NCBI GenBank assembly: GCA_030615555.1
Contig: JAUWZB010000010.1
Location: forward strand, 1-14,400
Length of the DNA stretch: 14,400 nucleotides
Direction: 5' to 3'
DNA from: Dehalococcoidales bacterium
GTDB lineage: Bacteria; Chloroflexota; Dehalococcoidia; E44-bin15
Part shown: one piece after another, positions 7,563 to 13,381 of the stretch
Numbering within the stretch: position 1 is the first letter of the stretch
Layout of the letters: every line of letters starts with the position of its first letter
Notes under the pieces: model-generated
What the model saw: the letters and a program-made list of their open reading frames with translations, nothing else
Databases searched by the model: none
Told to the model about the DNA's origin: nothing
Translations under genes and position numbers: made by a program

Positions 7563-7590
7563 ATTATAAGCTAACATAGCAAAAAGTCAA
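7563..7590 (-). promoter_or_regulatory. leuS promoter
   Basis: Minus-strand TTGACT (7585-7590) and a perfect TATAAT (7563-7568) are 16 bases apart. The predicted start is about 7556, 18 bases before the chosen leuS ATG. It is back to back with the tRNA promoter: the two -35 boxes are arms of an inverted repeat, AAAGTCAA (7583-7590) and TTGACTTT (7602-7609). Confidence 0.75.
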
Positions 7591-7601
7591 AGCCCTTCAG
7601 C

Positions 7602-7630
7602 TTGACTTTCGCTTTGTAGTTTTATAAACT
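7602..7630 (+). promoter_or_regulatory. tRNA promoter
   Basis: TTGACT (7602-7607) and TAAACT (7625-7630) are 17 bases apart; TATAAA at 7623-7628 is an alternative -10 with a 15-base spacer. The predicted start is about 7637, just ahead of the tRNA at 7644. The same hexamer pair and spacing occur before rnpB at 12855. Confidence 0.6.
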
Positions 7631-7643
7631 ACTGGTGTCCTGC

Positions 7644-7718
7644 GGGCTCGTAGCTCAGCGGCAGAGCGATCGGCTCATAACCGATTGGTCGCAGGTTCGA
7701 ATCCTGCCGAGCCCACCA
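7644..7718 (+). tRNA. tRNA with CAU anticodon (tRNA-Met, elongator type, or tRNA-Ile2)
   Basis: All four arms fold: acceptor GGGCTCG (7644-7650) with CGAGCCC (7708-7714), D arm GCTC/GAGC, anticodon arm ATCGG/CCGAT with loop CTCATAA (anticodon CAT at 7676-7678), and T arm GCAGG/CCTGC with loop TTCGAAT. CCA is encoded (7716-7718). The anticodon stem lacks the three consecutive G-C pairs of initiator tRNA, so it is elongator Met or the Ile tRNA whose C34 is modified to lysidine; sequence alone does not separate these for me. Its 3' part is duplicated at 8470-8502. Confidence 0.93.
7681..7713 (+). repeat. Putative attachment site, left copy (tRNA 3' end)
   Basis: The 3' half of the tRNA gene, from the anticodon stem to the acceptor stem, recurs at 8470-8502 with one mismatch in 33 bases (7684 A against 8473 G) and a 29-base perfect core (7685-7713). 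Integrases commonly target exactly this part of tRNA genes and regenerate it, leaving the tRNA intact on one side. Confidence 0.6.
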
Positions 7719-7735
7719 AAAGCATGCGATTCGAC

Positions 7736-7775
7736 CTAGAAGCCCTCGACATCCGGGAGCTTCTAGTGTTGCTTT
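7736..7775 (+). terminator. Hairpin after the tRNA, probable terminator
   Basis: CTAGAAGC (7736-7743) and GCTTCTAG (7759-7766) pair perfectly, with two further C-G pairs possible inside. TGTTGCTTTT follows. It would end the tRNA transcript before the methyltransferase gene, though the T tract is interrupted. Confidence 0.45.
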
Positions 7776-7796
7776 TGGGGGAAGAAGGAAGGCACC

Positions 7797-8420
7797 ATGA
7801 CAATCCCGAACCCTTGGTGGGCCGCATTTGTCCTGAGCAGGGTAATTGAACTTCTAATGCGGAGTCTCAGGATTCAGACTCCCGAGTTAGCTGGGATGAA
7901 AGCGGGGGATAGAGCACTGGATGTCTGCTGCGGGACGGGAGCCCTGGCACTTTATTATGCAAGGAGGGGTATTATTGCTGCTGGAATCGACCTAGATCCT
8001 CGTGTGATACAAGTGGCCGAAAAGAAGAGAAGAAAACAAGGCTTAGGGAATGTCTCATTCCAAGTGGCAAGTGCTCAAAATTTGCCGTTCGAGGACAACT
8101 TCTTTGATTACGCTTCCATCTCTATGTCACTTCACGAAAATGAAAGGGCAGATAGAGATAGAATTATTTCCGAAATGAAAAGGGTGGTAAAGGAAGGGGG
8201 CGCCCTGGTTTTTATTGATTATAAGGTCCCTTTCCCCCTAATTCCATCGTCCTACTTATCCAAAGTCGTAGAGCTTATTGCAGGGAGGGATCACAATAGA
8301 TGTTTCAAAGATTATAATGAGCAAGGCGGATTAGATGAATTATTAAAGAAAAATCACCTTGACGAAGAAAAGAGGGGTGAGCTTGGGCCCATAGCAATAA
8401 TAAAAACACCAAATATATAA
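7797..8420 (+). CDS. Class I SAM-dependent methyltransferase (UbiE/MenG-like)
   Basis: A 207-residue Rossmann-fold methyltransferase of unknown substrate. Motif I is LDVCCGTGALALYYARRG (41-58), followed by the acidic residue Asp65 in AAGIDLDPR that would hold the SAM ribose, AQNLPFEDNFFDYASISMSL (motif II/III region, 93-112) and ISEMKRVVKEGGALVFIDY near the final strands. AGGAAGG precedes ATG 7797. The gene is visibly more A+T-rich than dnaN and leuS, and it is the only gene between a tRNA and a second copy of the tRNA 3' end. It was therefore probably brought in by integration at the tRNA. No integrase gene accompanies it, so the unit would now be immobile. Confidence 0.85.
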   Translation: MTIPNPWWAAFVLSRVIELLMRSLRIQTPELAGMKAGDRALDVCCGTGALALYYARRGIIAAGIDLDPRVIQVAEKKRRKQGLGNVSFQVASAQNLPFEDNFFDYASISMSLHENERADRDRIISEMKRVVKEGGALVFIDYKVPFPLIPSSYLSKVVELIAGRDHNRCFKDYNEQGGLDELLKKNHLDEEKRGELGPIAIIKTPNI

Positions 8421-8469
8421 CGCTGTACGCGGCAGGCAACATGCGACATGACAAACCCAAACACTATGG

Positions 8470-8502
8470 CCGGTTGGTCGCAGGTTCGAATCCTGCCGAG
8501 CC
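8470..8502 (+). repeat. Putative attachment site, right copy (detached tRNA 3' fragment)
   Basis: Duplicate of 7681-7713 (32/33 identical). No acceptor 5' strand, D arm or anticodon loop accompanies it, and identity stops abruptly on the left. After GAGCC it diverges from the CCCACCA of the intact gene, so it is not a working tRNA. A minus-strand reading frame across it spells RQDSNLRPTG, a well-known artefact of translated tRNA sequence. Confidence 0.65.
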
Positions 8503-8566
8503 AACAGGTAGGGACTGGCCTCGCCCCTCAATCTGTTAGGCATAACAAACGCCTCAGCGTAATCCG

Positions 8567-9004
8567 TTACCGGCCCGGTGTATCGAGGACTAACTTATCC
8601 ACTCCCCACGCCTCTCTCAATTTGTCGACGTCATAATAGTACTCCCGCGACGCAACGACCTTGCCCCTTCTTACTCTGGATGTGCTGATGCCGCAGTTGT
8701 GGAAGGTCTTTCCCTCCCGGTTGGTAATCTCGTACTCCCACTCCACACCAACCGTGTTCGAGAGGCCGAAAGCAAAGATATTCTTTACATAGACGTTTAC
8801 CAGTTTGAACTTCACCTCGGGGAACTGTTCCATGAATTTGCGGAAAAACTCCTCCAGGGCTTTCTTCCCTTTTATCTCCCCGGTCATGGGATAGGTAAAG
8901 GTAGCATCGTCATGCCACCTGCTCATAATTGCGGGGAGATCACGGCGGTTCATCGTCTCCAGTGCGGACCCCGCCATCAATTTGAAAAGCAGTGCTCCAA
9001 TCAT
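8567..9004 (-). CDS. SnoaL/NTF2-like protein
   Basis: A 145-residue alpha+beta barrel protein of the NTF2-like superfamily. The pattern is an N-terminal helix with NRRDLPAIMSRWHDDATFTY, then GEIKGKKALEEFFRKFMEQF, and a series of strands (KFKLVNVYVKNIFAFG, VGVEWEYEI, GKVVASREYYYDVDKLREAW). SnoaL relatives include polyketide cyclases, dehydratases and small-ligand binders, so the activity cannot be named. I chose ATG 9004 because AGGAGG lies just upstream; GTG 9013 overlaps that site. It is the third gene of a minus-strand operon, 25 bases after the ferritin-like gene. Confidence 0.75.
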   Translation of the reverse strand: MIGALLFKLMAGSALETMNRRDLPAIMSRWHDDATFTYPMTGEIKGKKALEEFFRKFMEQFPEVKFKLVNVYVKNIFAFGLSNTVGVEWEYEITNREGKTFHNCGISTSRVRRGKVVASREYYYDVDKLREAWGVDKLVLDTPGR

Positions 9005-9029
9005 TTTACTCACCTCCTGAAGTTGTTAT

Positions 9030-9485
9030 TCAGTCTTCCTGATAGAAGAGGTCGTCATATAATATCTCCAGCCTGTACTTATGTTTTAGCTCTTCGTGAA
9101 CCAGCCTCTCGCAGAGGCGTTTGGCCTCCTCATCACGGAGGGCACTCATCATCCGGGAGTAGAATTCCACAGCCTGCTGCTCTCGCTTCATGGCGAAAAC
9201 AAGCGTGTCCTGCACACTGGCCCCTTCCAGCTTATCGCTGCCGGTCAGGTGCTCGCTTATCATCAGGTTGGGTATCTTCTCCACGTGCCAATGGCCCTTC
9301 TCCCAGTCCCTCTCTTTGAGCTCTTTCAGCATCTCCAAATGGCGAAGCTCCTCCTCGGCTAGTTCCTTCATCAATGCTTTGGCCCCGGGGTCATCGGTAT
9401 TGTTTCCTCCCGCGATGTAGAAGGCCTGGGAGGCGATCTCCTTGTACATTGCCATCTCCAACAGCTCGGTCAGTTCGTCGGGCAT
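9030..9485 (-). CDS. Ferritin-like diiron protein (rubrerythrin type, no rubredoxin domain)
   Basis: A 151-residue four-helix bundle with a likely diiron centre. Probable ligands are Glu16 (YKEIASQAFY), Glu46 and His49 (EEELRHLEML), Glu102 (KREQQAVEFY), and Glu132 with His135 (HEELKHKY), the paired ExxH layout of the rubrerythrin/YciE-like family. There is no C-terminal CxxC rubredoxin domain, so an external electron donor would be needed; the Rieske ferredoxin encoded 22 bases upstream is an obvious candidate. Peroxide reduction or iron handling in an anaerobe is the usual role of this family. The ATG at 9485 has only a weak upstream site (TAGG about 10 bases before). Confidence 0.85.
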   Translation of the reverse strand: MPDELTELLEMAMYKEIASQAFYIAGGNNTDDPGAKALMKELAEEELRHLEMLKELKERDWEKGHWHVEKIPNLMISEHLTGSDKLEGASVQDTLVFAMKREQQAVEFYSRMMSALRDEEAKRLCERLVHEELKHKYRLEILYDDLFYQED

Positions 9486-9507
9486 CCTTAAACCTACTTT
9501 CTAGGCT

Positions 9508-9867
9508 CTAGATTTCTACCAAGATTGTATCATCTTCGACCTTTACACGGTATGTGGTAAGCGGTCTGGATAGCTTGAGTGCTTTGCTCACCATCGAAAT
9601 CAGCCCAGGCGTCTTTAACCAACGGACTACTCGGCCGTCATTAAGGTCAAACTGAGAGCCATGTCGCGGACAAGTGACTACAGTCCCTTTCAGCTTGCCC
9701 TGCGATAGCTTCCCTCCCATATGAGGGCAGCTGTTGTCAGCGGCATAGTAGTTATTGCCAACCCTGGCTAGAAGGATCTCACGGCCCTGAGCTAATACCG
9801 CCTTCATGGTTCCATCTTCGAGTTCATTGGTCTTGCCTGCTGGGACGAAATTTCCCGTATTTCCCAT
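9508..9867 (-). CDS. Rieske [2Fe-2S] ferredoxin
   Basis: A 119-residue stand-alone Rieske protein. The cluster ligands are Cys47 and His49 in CPHMGG, and Cys66 and His69 in CPRHGSQFD, exactly the ferredoxin pattern and without the disulfide cysteines of bc1-type Rieske proteins. No signal peptide or membrane helix is present, so it is a soluble electron carrier. ATG 9867 has a strong AAGGGGG site (9872-9878 complement). First gene of the operon with the diiron protein and SnoaL-like protein. A partner oxygenase is not encoded nearby, which favours service to the diiron protein over a classical ring-hydroxylating system; that is inference. Confidence 0.88.
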   Translation of the reverse strand: MGNTGNFVPAGKTNELEDGTMKAVLAQGREILLARVGNNYYAADNSCPHMGGKLSQGKLKGTVVTCPRHGSQFDLNDGRVVRWLKTPGLISMVSKALKLSRPLTTYRVKVEDDTILVEI

Positions 9868-9919
9868 ATTGCCCCCTTTGATGTCGGATCATTCAACACC
9901 GTGAGCTATGTGAGTGAAT

Positions 9920-9949
9920 ACGATAGCTTGTTGGTATAGGCCATGTCAA
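9920..9949 (-). promoter_or_regulatory. Probable promoter of the Rieske operon
   Basis: Minus-strand TTGACA (9944-9949, consensus) and TATCGT (9920-9925, four of six) are 18 bases apart; the start would be near 9913, giving a leader of about 45 bases. An inverted repeat AGCTAT (9904-9909) / ATAGCT (9923-9928) overlaps the -10 and the start, and may be an operator. Confidence 0.5.
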
Positions 9950-9977
9950 GACCTCTCTTGCGGGGGGATTTTTGTTG

Positions 9978-10006
9978 TTGACAGCCTCCTGGCCTTAAAT
10001 TAGAAT
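9978..10006 (+). promoter_or_regulatory. Promoter of the zinc-ribbon/recombinase/rnhA operon
   Basis: TTGACA (9978-9983), a 17-base spacer and TAGAAT (10001-10006): a near-consensus sigma-70 promoter. Transcription would begin near 10013, leaving a leader of about 14 bases that holds GAGAGGG (10014-10020) before the TTG start at 10027. Confidence 0.8.
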
Positions 10007-10026
10007 GGGGCTCGAGAGGGCCTGGA

Positions 10027-10728
10027 TTGAGCAAGGGAAGGCAGTTGTATGAGCTCCAGGAGGTTGATCTGGAGATAGATGCGAAGCGGGAAGCGCTCTC
10101 TCATGTGATGAGCCGCTTGGGCGAGAGCGAGGCCCTGGCTGAGGCACGCATCTCCCTTGGCGAGGAGGAGGAGCACCTTGCTGAGCTGGAGCGGAGTCAG
10201 CGAGATGGGGAGTGGGAGGTGGAGGATGTGCGGGCCAAGGCCGCCCTTTTGGAGGAGAAGCTTTATGGCGGCGCGGTAAAAAATCCCAAGGAGCTGGCAA
10301 GCCTCCAGGAGCAGGTGGAAAATCTCAAGAGGAGAAGGAAGGGGCTGGAGGATAAAGTACTTGACATAATGACGGAGGTGGAGACGGTGCAGCAAAAGGT
10401 GTCCTTAAAACGCAGGGAGGTGGCCAGGATCGATGAAGACTGGCGAGCAGAGCAAGCCTCGCTATCGAAGGAGCAAGCTGAGCTAGGCGCTGCCTTAGCC
10501 ACTCTGGAGCAGAAGAGAGGTGAGCTGGCTTCAAGGATCGATGCGGCGAGCGTGGAGCTTTATCAGGCGCTAAGGAGGAAGCGGCAGGGGAGGGCAGTGG
10601 CCAAGGTGGAACAGGGGATGTGTCAGGGATGCCGGATTGTCCTTCCGATGAGCGAATTGCAGCGAGCGAGAATAGGCCAGGAATTGATGCAGTGTAGTAG
10701 CTGCGAGAGGATTCTTTACGTGAGTTAG
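10027..10728 (+). CDS. Coiled-coil protein with C-terminal C4 zinc ribbon (CT398/DUF164-like)
   Basis: A 233-residue protein. Residues 5-185 are highly charged heptad-type helices forming a long coiled-coil hairpin, with the family signature LYGGAVKNPKELASLQEQ (79-96) in the turn region. The C-terminal zinc ribbon uses Cys199/Cys202 (CQGC) and Cys223/Cys226 (CSSC). This family is widespread in bacteria, is often encoded next to RNase HI, and is thought to bind nucleic acid or act as an adaptor; no reaction is known. The start is TTG 10027, supported by GAGAGGG six bases upstream and by the promoter position. The recombinase ATG follows its stop codon by 3 bases. Confidence 0.85.
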   Translation: MSKGRQLYELQEVDLEIDAKREALSHVMSRLGESEALAEARISLGEEEEHLAELERSQRDGEWEVEDVRAKAALLEEKLYGGAVKNPKELASLQEQVENLKRRRKGLEDKVLDIMTEVETVQQKVSLKRREVARIDEDWRAEQASLSKEQAELGAALATLEQKRGELASRIDAASVELYQALRRKRQGRAVAKVEQGMCQGCRIVLPMSELQRARIGQELMQCSSCERILYVS

Positions 10729-10731
10729 GCG

Positions 10732-12156
10732 ATGAGAGCGATCGGCTATTTTCGGGTAACTTCGGATATCAAACAGGGTGTTCCATCCCCCTTGGTGGAG
10801 CAGGAGAAGGGCTTTTCCCGTTTTTGCCAGGAGCGGGGTTATCAGCCGGTAACGACCTTTGTCGATGTGGATTCGGGAGACAGGGTTAGCTGCACCCAGT
10901 ACCAGCGCATGCTCCGCGACATCCGAAAGCAGCGGGAGAATTTCCTCGTTGTGGTGAAAAGCCTCTGTCATCTCCACCCCGACTCTCAGGAAACGGTGCG
11001 CTGTCTCCTGGAGCTTGATGGCCTGGGGGTCATGGTTCTTGCCACTGATGAAGCGCTCGACGACCCCCTGGCAGCAGCCCTCCAGGTGTGGTCTACCCAG
11101 CGGCAGGGTGAAGGAAGTGGGGAGCGGGTGCGGGAAGCGATGAGGCTTAGAGCGATCAGGGGGAAGGGGCTGGGCAAACCACCCTTTGGCTATCGGATCG
11201 GCGCCGACCAGAAGCTGGAGGTTGTGCCTGAGGAGGCGGACACGGTGGCCCTTATCTATCGATTATATCTTCAGGAGAATAGGGGCGTTCGCCTCATCGC
11301 TCGCTATCTGAATGAGCGGGGGATCACTACCAGAAAGGGTGGCCGGTGGAGCATCGTGGGCATCCGCGATATTCTGCGCAATCGGGCATATCTGGGGACC
11401 TACTCCCGTTTTGGCGTAAGGGTTCCAGGCAGCCACCCATCGATAATCCCCGTCCACATCTTCGATAGGGTGCAGGGGCAGCTTAGCGCTAAGCCCAGGC
11501 AAGGGGGATACGCCCGAAGGTCGCCCTTCCTCCTGACCGGTCTGGCCTACTGTGGCTATTGTGGCAATAGGATGATTAGCGTGAACCGTAGCCAGACCTG
11601 GACGAGGCATAAGGATGGGGGAAAGAGCAAGGGGGAGTATCGCTATTATCAGTGCCAGTCGAGGGCTAACCAGAGCGTTTGCCAATACCATACCAGGAGG
11701 GCTGAGGATTTAGAGAGCGCGGTCCTCGCTGCGCTACAGAGGTTCAGCAGCCCTGACACTCGGGAGCAGTTGGTGAAGCAACCCGCCCCCGCCGTGGACT
11801 ACCAAACGACAGAGCAGTCTCAGTTAGCAAAGAAGCTGAAGGCTCTCGGCCGAAAATTCCGAGGGTATCTCGACCAGGCTGCCCAGGGCGTTATTTCTCT
11901 GGAGGAGCTGCGCACTATGGGTGGGGGGCTGGTGCGGGACAGGCAGTTTCTGGAGCAAAGGCTCGCCCTCCTCGAAGCTGAGGCGAGGCAGGAGATCACC
12001 GCGGAGCAGCGCCGGGGGTATACCTTCGAGGTGATGGCGAACCTTCAGGAGCGATGGGAGTCCATGACCTTCCCGGCGAGAAGAGCTCTGCTTCAGTATG
12101 TAATCGACCGAATCACGGTCTACGACGACCGCGTGGAGACGCTGCTCAGGCTGTGA
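10732..12156 (+). CDS. Serine-recombinase family protein with degenerate catalytic site
   Basis: A 474-residue protein with the layout of a large serine recombinase. Residues 1-135 form the resolvase fold (MRAIGYFRVTSD start), about 149-223 the Recombinase DNA-binding domain (KPPFGYRIG to LRNRAYLGTY), 266-335 a zinc ribbon with Cys274, Cys277, Cys308 and Cys317, and 360-420 a coiled coil. The catalytic domain is degraded: position 10, the nucleophilic serine in gamma-delta resolvase numbering, is Thr. The usual KLDRLxR motif reads KSLCHLH (76-82), losing the Asp and both Arg. The FERxxISER helix is replaced by WSTQRQGEGSGERVRE. It lies between the zinc-ribbon gene (3-base gap) and rnhA (4-base overlap), in an operon rather than at an island edge. 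Likely a DNA-binding protein without strand-exchange activity; residual activity through Ser11 cannot be excluded. Confidence 0.88.
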   Translation: MRAIGYFRVTSDIKQGVPSPLVEQEKGFSRFCQERGYQPVTTFVDVDSGDRVSCTQYQRMLRDIRKQRENFLVVVKSLCHLHPDSQETVRCLLELDGLGVMVLATDEALDDPLAAALQVWSTQRQGEGSGERVREAMRLRAIRGKGLGKPPFGYRIGADQKLEVVPEEADTVALIYRLYLQENRGVRLIARYLNERGITTRKGGRWSIVGIRDILRNRAYLGTYSRFGVRVPGSHPSIIPVHIFDRVQGQLSAKPRQGGYARRSPFLLTGLAYCGYCGNRMISVNRSQTWTRHKDGGKSKGEYRYYQCQSRANQSVCQYHTRRAEDLESAVLAALQRFSSPDTREQLVKQPAPAVDYQTTEQSQLAKKLKALGRKFRGYLDQAAQGVISLEELRTMGGGLVRDRQFLEQRLALLEAEARQEITAEQRRGYTFEVMANLQERWESMTFPARRALLQYVIDRITVYDDRVETLLRL

Positions 12157-12563
12157 TAAGCGCGAGACGCTTGACCATCTATTCCGATGGCGCCGCTGTG
12201 CCTAACCCTGGGCCTGCTGGTATTGGGGTGGTGGTGCGTGATGAAACTGGCAAGGTAGTTGCCCAGGTCTCAAAGGCTATTGGCAGAACCACGAACAATC
12301 GTGCCGAGTTTCTGGCCCTCATCGCCGGCCTGAAAGAGGCGCTGAGACTGGGTGCGGAGCGTGTGGACCTCAAACTGGACTCCCAGCTCATTGTAAGGCA
12401 ACTTAAGGGCGAATACAGGAGCAAGGAGCTCAAACCGCTACACAAGCAGACCCTCCAGCTTCTGCGAAGGTTCAAATCCTATAGCATCGAGCACATCCCC
12501 AGGGAGCAAAACAAAGCGGCAGATGCCTTAAGCCGCCGGGCGCTGCGCAGAGCGGGCGATTAA
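12153..12563 (+). CDS. rnhA: Ribonuclease HI
   Basis: Cleaves RNA in RNA-DNA hybrids (R-loops, primer remnants). The 136-residue protein is a compact RNase H fold. The carboxylates are Asp12 (YSDGA), Glu52 (NNRAEF), Asp76 (KLDSQLI) and Asp124 (NKAADALSR), all present. There is no N-terminal hybrid-binding domain. I chose GTG 12153, which overlaps the recombinase stop codon as GTGA, because homology begins at RLTIYSDGAA; an upstream ATG at 12054 would add 33 residues read from inside the recombinase gene. The overlap implies translational coupling with the recombinase-family protein. Confidence 0.93.
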   Translation: MISARRLTIYSDGAAVPNPGPAGIGVVVRDETGKVVAQVSKAIGRTTNNRAEFLALIAGLKEALRLGAERVDLKLDSQLIVRQLKGEYRSKELKPLHKQTLQLLRRFKSYSIEHIPREQNKAADALSRRALRRAGD

Positions 12564-12583
12564 ATCTGAGAAAAGAGGACTGG

Positions 12584-12841
12584 ATGCCTACAGCAAAGGT
12601 TGGCGCCTGCTTGGAACATGACACGCGGGATCGCATTGGCCAGATAACCGCTCCCACGCTGGTGCTCGTAGGAAAAGAAGATATTCTCCTCCCGGTCAAG
12701 CTGTCGGAGGAGCTAGCAGCGGGCATCCCCAACGCCGAGCTGGTTATCCTAGAGGGAGGAGGCCACGGGTTCTTGAGTGAGGTCGCGGACAAGTTCAATC
12801 AGGCGGTGCTGGACTTTTTGGCGAAGACAGAGAAGAAGTAG
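12584..12841 (+). pseudogene. C-terminal remnant of an alpha/beta hydrolase
   Basis: The 85-codon frame has the last third of an alpha/beta hydrolase: HDTRDRIGQITAPTLVLVGKED with the acid-residue Asp, PNAELVILEGGGHG with the catalytic His, and a final helix to DFLAKTEKK. The first two thirds, including the nucleophile elbow GxSxG and oxyanion region, are absent. Upstream sequence is rnhA, 20 bases away, so they are not merely frameshifted. AAGAGGA (12573-12579) before ATG 12584 could still allow translation. I call it a truncated gene; a shortened, reused protein is the alternative. Confidence 0.7.
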
Positions 12842-12854
12842 CTAGCAGCATCAT

Positions 12855-12883
12855 TTGACTTGTCATCGCCTCTATAGTAAACT
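12855..12883 (+). promoter_or_regulatory. rnpB promoter
   Basis: TTGACT (12855-12860) and TAAACT (12878-12883) are 17 bases apart, the same hexamers and spacing as the tRNA promoter at 7602. The predicted start near 12890 agrees with the 5' end of the P1 helix at about 12888. Confidence 0.65.
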
Positions 12884-12886
12884 TTT

Positions 12887-13272
12887 AGGGGGTCAGGTAA
12901 ACCGGGTGACCGCTCCCTGATTGCATCGGGGGGAGGAAAGTCCGAGCTCCACCGGGCAGAAGGCTGGGTAACGCCCAGGGTCCGCGATTTTATCGGGGAT
13001 ACGGAAAGTGCCACAGAAACATACCGCTCCGATTTATCGGAGTAAGGGTGAAAGGGCGAGGTAAGAGCTCACCGCTCCGATGGTGACATCGGAGGCCAGG
13101 CAAACCCCCTTCGGAGCAAGACCAAATAGCAGGGAAGAGGACGCCCGGCCTCGTTATTACCCTCGGGTAGGTCGCTTGAGGTGGCGGGTAACTGTCATCC
13201 CAGATAGATGGTCACCGCCTCGATTTAATCGGGGTACAGAACTCGGCTTATAGGCTTGCTTGGCCCCTCTTT
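12887..13272 (+). ncRNA. rnpB: RNase P RNA (bacterial type A)
   Basis: The catalytic RNA that removes tRNA 5' leaders. Conserved core elements are in order: GAGGAAAGTCCG (12933-12944), GGGTAACGCCCAGG after it, AAGTGCCACAGAAA, AGGGTGAAAGGGCGAGGTAA, GAGCAAGACCAAATAG, GGTAGGTCGCTTGAG, and ACAGAACTCGGCTTA (13236-13250), which pairs back to form P4. The ends form P1: 12888-12900 pairs with 13256-13268 with several G-U pairs, setting the boundaries to within a few bases. Several peripheral helices use CCGAT/ATCGG stems. Confidence 0.95.
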
Positions 13273-13306
13273 TCGTTCTGTTAGCTGCGCAACGGGGTTG
13301 AGAAGC

Positions 13307-13327
13307 CTAGGTTGCAGCGCAGCCTAG
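13307..13327 (+). other. Hairpin between rnpB and birA
   Basis: CTAGG (13307-13311) pairs with CCTAG (13323-13327), continuing through a T-G pair and TGC/GCA to an AGC loop. No T tract follows, so it is not a typical terminator; it may lie in the birA leader. Function unknown. Confidence 0.3.
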
Positions 13328-13381
13328 CATCTGAGCAGGGCGAAAAACATGTAATGCTGCTTTCTTTTTCAAGGGGAAGAC

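Noticed and set aside
7583..7609. The AAAGTCAA/TTGACTTT dyad as an intrinsic terminator on the minus strand
   Set aside because: It has a T tract on that strand, but no gene runs into it. Both arms coincide with -35 boxes correctly spaced from -10 boxes, so the promoter reading is better.
8343..8543. Minus-strand 66-codon frame over the right repeat, containing RQDSNLRPTG
   Set aside because: This peptide is the familiar false translation of a tRNA 3' end; the stretch is the detached tRNA fragment and the end of the methyltransferase gene.
10732..12156. The serine recombinase as the integrase that created the tRNA-flanked methyltransferase unit
   Set aside because: Its catalytic residues are missing, it lies outside the repeats and 2.2 kb away, and tRNA 3'-end targeting is typical of tyrosine integrases.
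12855..12878. TTGACT with TATAGT (12873-12878) as the rnpB promoter
   Set aside because: The spacer would be only 12 bases; TAAACT at 12878 gives 17 bases and a start matching the RNA 5' end.
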